A stretch of DNA of 64,000 nt. It comes from Sipunculus nudus (lineage: Eukaryota > Annelida > Sipuncula > Golfingiida > Sipunculidae). The notes beneath the pieces were generated by a model. That model worked only from the letters and a program-made list of their open reading frames with translations, was not told where the DNA came from and did no database searches. Below are positions 38,061 to 52,200 of this stretch, piece after piece; the first letter of the stretch is position 1; each line of letters starts with the position of its first letter. Where the stretch lies: the NCBI GenBank assembly GCA_026874595.1, contig CM049316.1:4046339-4110338 (forward strand), in the 5' to 3' direction. Position numbers and translations under genes: made by a program.

Positions 38061-39620
38061 CTGAAATATTGAATAATATAAACCTTCCATGCTGTTCATG
38101 TATAATCTTTTCCACAATGTATGAAATATATGTAAAATGGTACATCACCCTTCGTCAGTCCCTTGGTCCTCAGAACTGGAGAACAATCTTGTGCAGGGAT
38201 GAATGCCCATGATGAATATAAAAATTAAATGATTGTTAGTATCTTAAATTTAAAAAGAGTATCTTCATATTTACAATACACACATCATGGCTGAAATGAT
38301 GTAAAGCTTAAAGCACTGAGAATCACATAAGTGTTCAACTGGAGAGACCCAGGAGGTGCTGTTTACAAATGTCACACAAACTCATACCAGACGTAGTTCT
38401 CTGGAACTCTACTGCTGTTATTTAGTGGATAATTTTATATCTATCTCAAACGATTAAACCAACCACAAAATAACTGCATCCAATGAATGATACAGACAGG
38501 TATATTAACCTGTTTGCTTACTAGTTTATAACAGCCTTCGAAAAGTGATTCAGAGGAATAAAAATAAAGAGTTCAGGTATGCAAATAAAATCTTATGTAC
38601 TTGATTGGCCACACTACCAACGACGCAGTTTCTGTCCTGCATGGAGTTCTTGGTTACTTCGGTAATGCTAAAAAGATTTACTAATGGCTCAAGTTCTGAA
38701 TATCATCTTCAACTTTTGATGTCATCTGTAATACTCAGACAAAAATCCTTGATAGTCACACAAACTCCAGTTAATTGTAAGGCAATAGCTGAGAATGTGT
38801 TCACTAAGCTGAGAATGTGTTGAGATGCTGTCAAAAGAACTAAAACAAGTCTATTTTAGTAATATTCTGGTCACATGAACTGAAACCAGTCTATTTTAGT
38901 AATATTTTAGCTTCTAACCTTGTGTATACTTATTCTACACTACTAAACCTGTGGATGTTTCTTCAAACATCCTTCAAAGCAATTTAAATTCAGATATAAT
39001 TTACTTTTTTTCCTGTAATTTTAATTTTTTGTGAACCTTATCATTTGTGCTTCAAATAACCTAATTTTACCATCATCAGTCTCTGGTGACTTTCATGCAA
39101 ACAGGAATATACCAGTACATGTGGAACCTCTCTGTAAGACCACCTGTCCAGGCTGTTAAAACCACCCCTTGGTGAACTTTTTGTTTGTTTTGGTGAACTT
39201 GTTTGGGTGAACTAGAAGCATTGTTGTTGGTTAAAACAGGCTTGAATAATAAGAACATGCACCTGTGATTAAGGACCACTTTTAGCCAGTCCCAAGGGTG
39301 GTCTCATAACACAGGTTTCACTGTATATACCTGCATGTACCTATTGTTATGGTACATTAAGTCTACAGCTTACTTTTTACTGTAAATTAAAGATGATACA
39401 TCCAATCGTGTAATGATTTACTAACATATGAAGCTAATACGAAATGCTTTAGATCTAAGAAATAATCCCTTCACCAAACATCTTTGGGCCCCAGGTGCTC
39501 AACAGGCCAAATAATGCACAGGTGTAGTATGTCTGTGCATCAGACCCAAGTAACCTATTGTTTATGCACAGAGCAGCACCTCGGGATCAGCTTCTTCATG
39601 GCTCATACAAACACACTTTA

Positions 39621-40010
39621 AAACAAGATGTAATCATGACATAGTCGCCAGTGTTTGCCAAGAACCGTGACCTTGCCCTTGGACCGATCAAGGCCAAAAA
39701 CAATAGGCTCCGAGGGATACCGATTTAACACTTGACCTATAAGTTTCAAAGCGACTGATGCAAAATTGCGACGAGTAGCGTGCGGACAAACAGACAAACA
39801 AACAAACAAACAAACAAGATGTAATCATGACATAGTCGCCAGTGTTTGCCAAGAACCGTGACCTTGCCCTTGGACCGATCAAGGCCAAAAACAATAGGCT
39901 CCGAGGGATACCGATTTTACACTTGACCTATAAGTTTCAGATCAATTGCTGCAAAATTGCGACCTGTAGCGTGCGGACAAACAGACAATCAAACTAGACG
40001 ACCATAGGTC
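39621..40010. repeat. 191-bp direct repeat, two copies, with AAAC run between
   Basis: AAACAAGATGTAATCATGAC occurs at 39621 and again at 39812. The following bases (GCCAGTGTTTGCCAAGAACC and onward) are almost identical for the rest of each unit. The right copy runs into the CGACCATAGGTCG hairpin that begins the next repeat. Confidence 0.85.
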
Positions 40011-40519
40011 GGGACTTGCCGGAAGTAGAAATTAGAATGTCAAACTAACAGACAACAAACAGCAGAAAGGCAAAAAACATTTGGAACAGGTCAAATGACC
40101 AACCCGTATTGTTTGGAAAACATAAGCACATCTTTATGTGGTTTTACTGATTTTCAAAAGTCGCAGACGAGTAGACAGACAAACAGACAGACAGACAGAA
40201 AAAAAAACTCCAGGTGAAGGTCGTGTACTCATGCCATACAAAATTGAAAGCAAGAATAAAATAAGCCACAGTCTATTCGAATAATTCTTCATACTTTGAA
40301 TTTCATGAATTGTAACCTACATAAGGTCACTATGGTAAGGGAAGAATATGAAAGAGTAAAAAGGAGGATAAATGCATTAAATCTAGTTTCAGATGCTACA
40401 ATCAAAGTTGTGACACAGTTTATAGTTTTGGAGATATGGTACATTAATGATTACTACAGCGGCATCTGGTGGTTATTTTCCAAAATGATAAAAGTAAGCT
40501 TCGCGAAATTTTATTAGTA

Positions 40520-40560
<41 letters not shown>

Positions 40561-42876
40561 GATGTATAATTTATATTTATCCCCTACCCCTAATTGCAAA
40601 CCGGATATCCGTCCCTGATTTGACACACCCAGCTGCAAATCGGGGATCCGTCCCTGATATTATAGTTGTGATTGTGCTTTCCAGCAACACTATCTCTGCA
40701 TTCCGTAACATTTCGGGGAGCCTCTCTCTTTGTTTTTTTTTTAAGGGATTATCCTTTACAACAGGTCATTAAGCTCTCAATGCATTGAAATCCTCAAAGT
40801 GCGGCCATACAAAGAATGAAAAGAGGCCACCACCAAAAGCACAGGTGGGATCAATCCGGATTGTGTCTTTTCATGGACCATCGCACATCCATAGAACAAA
40901 GCTCCAACTGTCAAATGTAATGCCCCTGCCGACATTTACTATCACATACTGCCATCGCTTATGGTCATGGCAATTGGATGTACTTTTTTTATTTGAAGAA
41001 AAACGATGCAAGATTCGAAGAAACTTACAATATAATCATATAATGTGACCGAGAATGTTAGACGCTATCAAATGCTGAAAACTATAAGTCTTCCACATAA
41101 AAATAACACAATTATAGGCATTTCTTTGAATGGTCCCATGTTCTCGTTTGACAAGAAATGGTGCGAGATATGACGAGATATTCACTTTTATCACTTAAAA
41201 CTGGTCAAATGATTCTTGAACAATAGAAAAATAAAATATCTAGCATGAAAATGACCGACATAAAGACATTTGTTTGAAATCTAAAATATTCTCGTTTGTC
41301 GGGAGATGATACGAGATGTGGCGAGATTTGCAGTGTAATCATATCCAGCTTCTGAAATACTACCAAATGCTGAAAACTACTCCATTTTAGCATTAACCGT
41401 GATCAAGTTATAAGCATTTCTGTGAAATCTCGTAATTTCTCGTTTGGCAATAAACCGAGCGAGATTTGACGAGAATTGCAATGGAATGGCTTAGAACCAA
41501 GAGAAAGCAGCCTTATGCTAAAAACTAGACCCTTAAAGCATAAATATTAACCGAGATAGAAGCCAAAAACTACATATTTTCAGATCGTCAAGTTTAACCC
41601 CAAAATTTGGTAACCATGGTAACGGCAGCACAAGGCTATATGTAGGAAGGAATAAGGCAATGATCCTAGTTTTAGATGCGACAAAGAAAATTGTTATATG
41701 CTTAATATTTTTTTAGATATTGCGAAAAAATGAAAAGTTGTAGTGTTTCCAGTACCACGCCCCCTGGTGGCTATTTTCGAAAAATGAAAAAACGATTTCG
41801 AGATAATACAGAAAAACAGAAAATATGTCACTTTTAGAACGTTAGCTGTAAAACTGCCACCTCAAAATCGTATTTAATGAAATCTCGAAAAATCTCGTTT
41901 GACGAAAAATGGCACGAGATTTTGCGAGACTTGCATTAATTTTCCATAGAGCATATTAAATGCTACACAATGCAAAAAACTAGACCTCTCTAACTTAAAA
42001 ATGAGAAATTTGGAGTGAAATTTTCGAATTTTCGATTTTCCCCCAAAAATACGTTACCATGGTAACAATTGACCGGAAAAATTTGATAGCAATTGGAAAG
42101 CTAACATAAAGAGGAGTAAAATGAGCTACAGATTATGCGGCTACGATTATTATTGACGAAGATATGAAGAAAATAAAAATTTTAGGTTTTTCGGTGACCC
42201 TGACCTTGACCTTTCACCGATCATGACCAAAAACAATAGGCTCCGAGAAGAACCAATTTTACACTTAATGTAAAAGTTTCAGAGCGATTGCTTTAAAATT
42301 GTGGCTTGTAGCGCGCAGACATACAGACAGACAGACAGACAAACAAACAAACTAGACGACCATAGGTCGGGACTTGCCGGAAGTAGAAATTAGAAAGTCA
42401 AACTAACAGACAACAAACAGTAGAAAGGCAAAAAACATTTGGAACAGGTCAAATGACCAACCCCTATTGTTTGGAAAACATAAACACATCTTTATGTGGT
42501 TTTACTGAATTTCAAAAGTCGCAGACGAGTAGACAGACAAACAGCCAGACAGACAGAAAAAAAAACTCCAGGTGAAGGTCGTGTACTCATGCCATACAAA
42601 ATTGAAAGCATGAATAAAATAAGCCACAGTCTATTCGAATAATTCTTCATACTTTGAATTTCATGAATTGTAACCTACACAAGGTCACCATGGTAAGGGA
42701 AGAATATGAAAGAGCAACCAAGAGGATAAACCGTTAAATCTAGTTTCAGATGCTACAATCAAAGTTGTGACACAGTTTATAGTTTTGGAGATATGGTACA
42801 ATAATGATTACTGCAGCGCCATCTGGTGGTTATTTTCCAAAATGATAAAAGTAAGCTTCGCGAAATTTTATTTGTA

Positions 42877-42934
<58 letters not shown>

Positions 42935-44907
42935 TTTATATGATGTATAATTTATATTTAACCCCTACCCCCAACTGCAAACCGGATATCCGTCCCTGAT
43001 TTGACACACCCAACTGCAAATCGGGGATCCGTCCCTGATATTATAGTTGTGATTGTGCTTACCAGCAACACTATCTCTGCATTCAGTAACATTTCGGGGA
43101 GCCTCTCTCTTTGTTTTTTTTTTTTAAAGGGATTATCCTTTACAACAGGTCATTAAGCTCTCAATGCATTGAAATCCTCAAAGTGCGGCCATACAAACCA
43201 TGAAAAGAGGCCACCACCAAAAGCACAGGTGGGATCAATCCGAATTGTGTCTTTTCATGGACCATCGCACATCCATAGAACAAAGCTCCAACTGTCAAAT
43301 GTAATGCCCCTGCCGACATTTACTATCACATACTGCCATCGCCTATGGTCATGGCAATTGGATGTAATTTTTTTATTTGAAGAAAAACGATGCAAGATTT
43401 GAAGAAACTTACAATATAATCATATAATGTGACCGAGAATGTTAGACGCTATCAAATGCTGAAAACTTTAAGTCTTCCACATAAAAATAACACAATTATA
43501 GGCGTTTCTTTGAATGGTCCCATGTTCTCGTTTGACAAGAAATGGTGCGAGATATGACGAGACATTCACTTTTGTCACTTAAAACTAGTCAAATGATTCT
43601 TGAACAATAGAAAAATAAAATATCTAGCATGAAAATGACCGAGATAAAGACATTTGTTTGAAATCTAAAATATTCTCGTTTGGCGGGAGATGATACGAGA
43701 TGTGGCGAGATTTGCAGTGTAATCATGTCCAGCTTCTGAAATGCTTCCAAATGCTGAAAACTACTCCATTTTAGCATTAACCGTGATCAAGCTATAAGCA
43801 TTTCTGTGAAATCTCGTAATTTCTCGTTTGGCAATAAACCGAGCGAGATTTGACGAGACTTGCAATTAAATGGCTTAGAACCAAGAGAAAGCAGCCTTAT
43901 GCAAAAAACTAGACCCTTAAAACATAAATATTAACCGAGATAGAAGCCAAAAACTACATATTTTCAGATCGTCAAGTTTAACCCAAAAATTTGGTAACCA
44001 TGGCAACGGCCGCACAAGGCTATATGTCGGATGGAATAAGGCAATGATCCTAGTTTTAGATGCGACAAAAAAAATTGTTATTTGCTTAATATTTTTTAAG
44101 ATATTGCGGAAAAATGATAAGTTGTAGTGTTTCCAGTACCACGCCCCCTGGTGGCTATTTTCGAAAAATGAAAAAACAAGTTCGAGATAATACAGAACAA
44201 CAGAAAATTTGTCACTTTCAGAACCTCAGCTGTAAAACTGCGACCTCTAGATCGTATTTAATGAAATCTCGAAAAGTCTCATTTGACGACAAATGGCACG
44301 AGATTTTGCGAGACTTGCATTAATTTAGCACAGAGCGTATAAAATGCTACACAATGCAAAAAACTAGAGCTCTCTAACTTAAAAATTGAGAAATTTGGAG
44401 GGAAATTTTCGAATTTTCTGATTTTCCCCCAAAAATACGTTACCATGGTAACCATTGACCGGACATATTTTCTAGCACATGGAAAGCTAACATAATGAGG
44501 AATAAAATGAGCTACAGCTTTAGCAGCTACGATTATTATTGACGAAGATATGAAGAAAAATCTGTTTTAAGAGTTTTTGGTAACCCTGACCTTGACCTTT
44601 GAACGGTCATGGCCAAAAACAATAGGCTCCGAGAAGAACCGATTTTACACTTAATGTAAAATTTTCAGAGCGATTGCTTTAAAATTGTGGCTTGTAGCGC
44701 GCAGACATACAGACAGACAAACAAACAAACAAACAAACAAACAAACAAACAAACAAACAAACAAACAAACAAACATACGGAACTGACCAACATACTTGCC
44801 GAAATCTTTGATTCCGGCAAGTAACAAACAAACAAACAAACAAACAAACATACGGAACTGACCAACATACTTGCCGAAATCTTTGATTCCGGCAAGTAAT
44901 AAACAAA
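39994..44907. repeat. Large tandem duplication, units of about 2.36 and 2.56 kb
   Basis: CTAGACGACCATAGGTCG begins unit 1 at 39994, unit 2 at 42352 and a partial third at 44908. The two full units align throughout and differ mostly in an ATT microsatellite (40521-40558 versus 42879-42935) and an AAAC tail. Each contains several TCTCGT...CGAGA modules and CTCF-like motifs. A short open frame is present in both units (40785-41048 and 43169-43402), but it is simply co-duplicated repeat sequence. Confidence 0.92.
44700..44900. repeat. AAAC microsatellite with two copies of a 27-nt hairpin
   Basis: AAAC runs occupy about 44716-44774 and 44827-44850. Each is followed by a phrase CATACGGAACTGACCAACAT and a hairpin (44795-44821 and 44870-44896) with a stem CTTGCCGAAATC and loop TTT. 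The minus-strand translation (VCLFVCLFVC) is a microsatellite artefact. Confidence 0.9.
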
Positions 44908-45149
44908 CTAGACGACCATAGGTCGAACGCTTGCCGGAAATCGGAAGTGAAACACAGACGGACAGACAGAACATATTGTCGGTTTTCTATTAATGGAATG
45001 ACTGTCAGGGACATTGCTGGAATATGTGGCCCGTAGAATGACATATGAGACAAAAGAACAGGCAAGTAGACAAAGCTGACAACAAAAGACGAACAGACAG
45101 ACATACTGACTTTGTGAGACAAGATTGACACCAGATGACATAACCTGGT

Positions 45150-46262
45150 GATTGAGAAGATTGAAAGGAAGAAAATGAGTTATAATTTATGTAATTTAGA
45201 TTTATAATTTTGGAGGTATGGCGAATTAATGATATACTAGGGAGGCTCGACTGTAGCGCCCTCTAGCAGACATATTACGAAGACGACAAATGCGTTTCGT
45301 ATTATTAGTGTATACCATGAGATGTCTCAGTTTCAAAAGGATTCCGTCAAAGCTGTGGCCCGTAGAATGCTATATGTAAGGCGTAAGAACCAGCAAGCAG
45401 GCAACTTTGAGGATAACGGACAAACAGATGGACACACTGACAAAGTGACAGAAGATTGAAACCAGATGCCTTAATCAGTTTATGGAGAAGACTCAAAGGA
45501 AGAAAATAAGCCAAAGTTTATGTAACTGAGGCTTTGGGTGTAGAGATATGGCCTATACAATGGTATGTGTGTGAGGGTCGTGTGCAGCGCCCACTAGTGG
45601 CCATATCCGGAAATGAAAAAAATTATTTCTAGATATTAGTGTAAGACATAAGATGTAATAGTTTCAAAAGGATTCCGTCAAAACTGTGGCCTAAAGAATG
45701 CTATATGTGAGACGCAAGAGCCAACAAGCAGGCGTATTTGTGGACAACTGACAAACAGACGAAAACACTGACAAAGTGACTCAAAATTGAGTCCAGATGA
45801 CTACTCCAGGTTATGGAGAAGACTCAAAGGAAGAAAAAAGCTACAGTTTATGTAACTGAGGTTTATAGTTTTGGAGATATTGCCAAAGCATGATATGTTG
45901 GGAGAGGTTCGAGTTCAGCGCCACCTAGCGGCCATATCCGGAAAATGAAAAATTGGTTTCGAGATATTAGTGTAAGACTTAAGATGTAATAGTTTCAAAA
46001 GGATTCTTTCAAAACTGTGCCCTTTAGAATGCTATATGTGAGACGCAAGAGCAAGCAGGCGAATTTGCGGACAACTGACAAACAGACAGACACACTGACA
46101 CAAAATAGTGACCAGATGACTACACTAGGTTATGGAGAAAACTCAGAGGAAGAAAATAAGCTATAGTTTATGTAATTGAGGCTTATACTTTTGGAGATAT
46201 GGCCAAAATATGATATGTTCGGGAGGTTCGCATCCAGCGCCCCCTAGCGGCCCTATTAAAAA
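45150..46262. repeat. About 330-bp tandem repeat, four diverged units
   Basis: AGGAAGAAAA recurs at about 45165, 45497, 45828 and 46147 (periods 332, 331, 319). Each unit has a TTTATAGTTTTGGAGATATG-like phrase and an AGCGCCNNCTAGNGGCC motif. The last unit is cut by the 8-kb insertion starting near 46266, and its continuation is found at 54222. Confidence 0.85.
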
Positions 46263-46265
46263 AAT

Positions 46266-49200
46266 GAACAAGGGACCTATGGGTCACGACGCTCAGCTGA
46301 TCATGATTGAACTATAAATGTATCACCATTGTGATACTATATTTAGTCGACAAACCTTATGAATATCATGGACCTATTAGGCTATTATAAAGGAATATAA
46401 TGTAATATGCGAGTAAATCATGTATGAAATTACCTGACTGATGGATTAATATGGAGTAAATATAGTGGTTTATTTTTTATTTATTTGGGAGCTGTTGAAA
46501 ATAGCAATATATTTGAGCAAATATGAATGCAATGACAGTACACTAAGCAGTGGTAGAATGATGATAAGGCTATTTGTTGAAGGATCTATAGTGTATAGAA
46601 GTCCGCAAGATTTCAATTTGACATATATAATGTTATTATTAACTATGCTGAAGAGTGGATTTATGAATTGTGACTGTATGACATATCTCTTAGGTCTTGA
46701 CAAGGTACATTATATTGATGCCCACCACATCTACATATTACACAATATTGACATAATTTCTGGCACGTACATAGGCAACAAACAGTTATACAATATATAA
46801 AATATGAATATATCTGATTCAACTTGTTCTCGTTTACTGAGGCTGACATTAGGATGGGGTTCGGAGAAGGAAACAGTGTGGGCAGCAAGGAGGGTTGGAT
46901 GTAGAGAGAAAAGGAGATAGAGAGAGAGGGAGGGAGCATTCAACAGTACTTAAACACCTGGAAGGTTAAAATCTAAAATATTATGAAATGTAGATAAAGT
47001 CTGAGAGAAAGAGGTAATCTAGGCTATGGTTGGTTGATATGATTGAAGAAATTGTTGCAAATAATATTTTAAGATCTGACCTTGCGCTTTCATTGGATAC
47101 CTTTTTGACAGGCTGTTGACAGTTCAACATTTTACACATTTGTCTAATGAGATGCAATTTTTTTAATTTAAACTTTAATTAAACTGTTTTTTCTATTTTA
47201 TGATATGTATACAGTTGCTATAAAATCCCCACTCCACAGGCGGAAGGACTTGATGGAGGGGGGGGGGGGTACGATGGGAGTTACAACGCCTCTGTCTCTC
47301 TGTATATATTTTCTTCAAATTATTAAATTTTATGCTATAGCAATAGCACTATTGTTGACAGTGCGAAGGAGCAAGGACTTAGTGGGGTGGGGGAAGGGGA
47401 TGGTGGGAGTTACAATACCCTTGCATATAAGTACAGAATATGAAATTTAATTAATCAGAGCTTACAGGAAAAAAAAGTTTATTCATAATTATTAAATATT
47501 TAAAACAGGCAAGAAAGCTAGAGAAACAAAGCAAATAATTTTAATTCCCATTCTTCTGAGCCAGGAAATTATGAACAATTTTTACATAAATTCCCTTTTT
47601 TATAACATCATTTTTTTCCAGGTTTGAAAATGTAACTATACATTTAGAGTATAACAAATATATGTGAATATTTCAGTTGATTCACATTTCTTAATTGCAT
47701 CAACATATATATCTAATAAATTAGGTTTATAGTACCTGTCAACATAATGGGGTGGAGGGAGGAAGGGAGGCATAGGGGTGAGAGAGAGAGAAAGAGAGAG
47801 AGAGAAAGAGAGCTAGAAAGAGAGAAAGGGAAAGAGAGAGGAGAAAGGCTCTCTGGTAATTACTGCCTGACCCAGCCTGACCCAGACACTCACAGAATCT
47901 CTGTATATATTTTCTTCAAATTATTAAATTTTATGCTATAGCAATAACACTATTGTTGACAGTGCGAAGGAGCAAGGACTTAGTGGGGTGGGGGATGGAT
48001 GGTGGGAGTTACAATACCCTTGCATATACGTACAGGATATGAAATTTAATTAATCAGAGCTTACAGGAAAAAAAAGTTTATTCATAATTATTAAATATTT
48101 AAAACAGGCAAGAAAGCTAGAGAAACAAAGCAAATAATTTTAATTCCCATTCTTCTGAGCCAGGAAATTATGAACAATTTTTACATAAATTCCTTTTTTT
48201 ATAACATCATTTTTTTCCAGGTTTGAAAATGTAACTATACATTTAGAGTATAACATATAAATGTGAATATTTCAGTTGATTCACATTTCTTAATTGCATC
48301 AACATATATATCTAATAAATTAGGTTTATAGTACCTGTCAACATAATGGGGTGGAGGGAGGAAGGGAGGCATAGGGGTGAGAGAGAGTGAAAGAGAGAGA
48401 GAGAAAGAGAGCTAGAAAGAGAGAAAGGGAAAGAGAGAGGAGAAAGGCTCTCTGGTAATTACTGCCTGACCCAGCCTGACCCAGACACTCACAGAAGCAG
48501 TAGGCAAGGAGTGAAGGTGTTATGTAACAGCCTGGAACACTGTTAACCAATGACTTGATGTAAACATTCAAGACATGGTGCTATTAATATGGGTCACTGT
48601 GCTCAGCTGAAGTTGGCCTTGAAGGTAAAAATCTAAAATAATAATGGAGATCAAGTCTAAGATGAAAAGGTAATATATGCCATGGCTGGTTGACATGATT
48701 GGTTTGTATTGATGAGTGAGAAATTGTTGCAAATAATATTTTGTGACCAAACCATGCATTCTCTAATGTCAAAATTGAAGCATGTGAGCAGTTTGTGAAC
48801 ATAAGATGTATATTATTACCATGATCATTGGCTGGCTTTTGGATAGTTTGTTGACAGTTCAGTAGTTTACACATTTTCTCAATTGGATCTATTTTACATA
48901 ATATATATTATTAAATATATGTATTTTTATTTTATAAAATGTATATAGTTGAAATATAACTGATGTTTCCAGTCCCCAGATGCAAGAACCTGGTGGTGGT
49001 GGTTGGGGGGGGGGGGGGGGGGGGGCTGGAATGATGGGAGTTACAACATCTCTGTATTAACATAGTGTATATACATATAGGATTTCCACTTAATTCAACA
49101 ATACTTACAGGATTAAATAGTCCATTCACAATTACATAATATTTAAAAAAGGACAGACAGACTGTTAGACAAACAAAGCTGATAATATATTTTAATATTT

Positions 49201-52200
49201 TAAAGTTTTTCATCTGCAATATTACACATCTGAATACATAAGTTGCTTTCAAATTTCAGACTTTAATGGCTTAAATCCATACACATACAGCATATGAAAG
49301 TTATTTCAACAGTGCTTAAAGGAAAAATTTCATAAATAGTATATATATTTAATGATAATTGAGAGGTGATGGACAGACAAGAGCTGATCACTTTATGTTC
49401 CATTCTCCTGGGGCAAGAATATGTTTCAATATTAGATCTTAATTTTTTCTAATCCAATTATCTTTCAAATTGAAAAAATTGTACACATTTGCAATATTAA
49501 CTAATGTCCCAGTGCACAGGTGACGGTGAGGTGCTAAGGATCAATGACAGCCCGGGGGGGGGGGGGGGAAGAGATTGGATTTACAACACTTTTGCATAAA
49601 CATTCAGGGCAAACAAAGCCTGATCTCCAATTCTGCTGAAGCTCGAAAATAATGAACACATGTTTGTATTAGATCCTCATTTTTTTATTTTAAGTTTAAT
49701 TTGTATACATTTCCAATATAACATATATTTCTGAATATAAACGTTGATTCATAATTCTAAATTGCATCATCATAAATCTCAATCTTGTCATGTAACACCA
49801 CATCATGCATACAAATGTATATTTATATATTCATGGGGGGGGGGGGAGGGGGTGTGATATGAGAACAATTGTACACCTGTCACAGCAGGGGATCTCCCCC
49901 AGTGACTGAAACAAATCAGGAACCCTGGCATAGCTGACTTCCAGTGACCTGGAGTGGCCTACCTGCATCTGGAACAAAGCAAGTGACTACAATAGACCCT
50001 CAAGATAAAATTCAATAACTATCCTAATTTTCAACCTTTTAGTTTCAAATTTCAGATTTAAACACATTAAATACTTATGTTTACATTCTGAGAAAATTAA
50101 ATCAACAGTACTCACAGGGAAAAAATGTGCCATGGTCAAAGTTGGGTAAAATTTCAGGTACTGATTTTATGTTTATGCTAATAACTTATAAAATTTACAA
50201 AATACAGATCTAATTTTGGGTATACAATTGAATCTTAATTAAACAAAGTTATATACTTAAAAAAAATTCTCTACCTTCAATAATTTTCATGAAACCTGAG
50301 TAAATATTTTTCCTGATTTTTTACAAAGTCAATTTTGTTTGGGCACATAACTTAAAACAATTACGCAATACTGACATCATTTCTGGCATGTGCATAGCGA
50401 ATGTATAGAAAAATATGTATATTATATATGATCAAAGTCAGATCAGTGGTTTTGATTCTAGGCAGTCCTGAAGTGTAACAAAGGGTTTTTAATGAAAAAA
50501 TGAAGTTTTTCATTAATATCTCGAAGGAATTAAGTTCTAGTGACCAAATTCTTGGCATGGTAGGGGATTTTGGAGACATCTTACTGTATGCCTTATTTAA
50601 GGAACTTAGAGCTGAAGCTGGGGAGCTGAGCTCTAGCAAACTGCATAACACTAGGTTGATGTAAACAATATGTGACATGGTGCTTGAAAACTTGAATAAA
50701 ATCTACAGTTTTTGATCAACTGGTTTCAAATTTTTGGTGTTAACAGTTGAAAAGCTAACAAAAACATGCTTTGAAAATTAAATCCACAGCAGTTACAGGA
50801 AAAAAACGTGCCATGGTCAAAGTTGGGCAAAGTTTAAGGTACCAATTTTTTATTTTTGCTAATATTTAAAAAAATTTAAAAGATTTTGATCAAATTTTGG
50901 GTATACAATTTAATTTTGATTAATAAAAGTTATATTACTGGAAAAAAAGTGCTTAGCTTTAACAAGTTTTGTGTTAAGTGATCAAATTTTTTTCCTGATT
51001 ATTTACAAAATGCATTATGTTTGGGCCCATAACTTTTTTAAATTATATAATACAGACCCAATTTCTGGCATGTACATAGGAACCATATAGAGGATTATTT
51101 ATGGTAAATATGAGGAAAAACAGATGAGTGGTTTTGATATTAGGCAGTCCTGAAGTGTGAAAATAGGATTTTAATAAAAAATTGAGGTTTTTCCTTAATT
51201 TCTCAAAGGAACGAAGTCGCAAAGACCCAGTTTTCGGCTTGGTAGGAGATCTTGGGGACATCTAACATTATGCTGAATTTTGGATTCCTAGGTCTTACGG
51301 TTTCAAAACGTGCCACATCTACGGACGGACGGACGGACGGACGGACAGACGGACGGACGACGGACAATGGACCACGACTATAGCTCAGATGACTTATAGT
51401 CAGCTGAGCTAAAAACGTGCCATGGTCAAAGTTGGGCAAAATTTAAGGTACCAATTTTTTATTTTTATTGATATTTTAAAAAATTTAAAAGATTTTAATC
51501 TAATTTTGGGTATACAATTTAATTTTGATTAATTAAAGTTATATAACTGGAAAAAAGGTCCATAGCTTTAACGTTTTTTGTGTTAAGTGATCAAATATCT
51601 TTCCTGATTTTTTACAAAATGCATCATGTTTAGGCCCGTAACTTTTTTAAATTAAATAATACAGACATAATTTCTGGCATGTATATAGGAACCATATAGA
51701 GGAATATTTATGGTAAATATGAGGAAAAACAGATAAGTGGTTTTGATATGAGGCAGTCCTGAAGTGTGAAAATAGGTTTTAAATAAAAAATTGAGGTTTT
51801 TCCTTAATTTCTCAAAGGAACGAAGTTGCAAAGACCCAGTTTTCGGCTTGGTAGGAGATCTTGGGGACATCTAACATTATGCCGAATTTGGGATTCCTAG
51901 GTCTGGACTGATACCTTTATTTCACATTCAAGGGAATAATACATTTAAGTTTATATATTATTTAAGCATATCCACTTTTTCTATTAAAATAGTTTTTATC
52001 TGATTAATTTTTTTTATTTACAAGTTTTATAAATTTGTATTAAAAAAACACTGAAAATATAAGTTAAAATATTAGAATTCTTAGTTGCAATCATTATACA
52101 TCCAGAGTGTAGCTCGTATTGGGTCATATTATGCATACACATATATTTTTATTATAATTAAATCACAAATTTTTAAACTGAATTTAAAAGAAAATAATGC

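Noticed and set aside
39618-39894. Minus-strand frames with VCLFVCLS
   Set aside because: Same microsatellite artefact, within a 191-bp duplicated repeat.
40785-43402. Near-identical plus-strand ORFs of 87 and 77 residues (MKSSKCGHT)
   Set aside because: Co-duplicated in the 2.4-kb tandem repeat. They differ by frame-ending changes and have no recognisable domain.
44651-45141. Minus-strand open frames rich in VCLFVC
   Set aside because: Translation of AAAC and CAGA microsatellites.
46465-46800. Plus-strand 111-residue open frame
   Set aside because: AT-rich reading in a repeat insertion. No family recognised, and a similar-length antisense frame overlaps.
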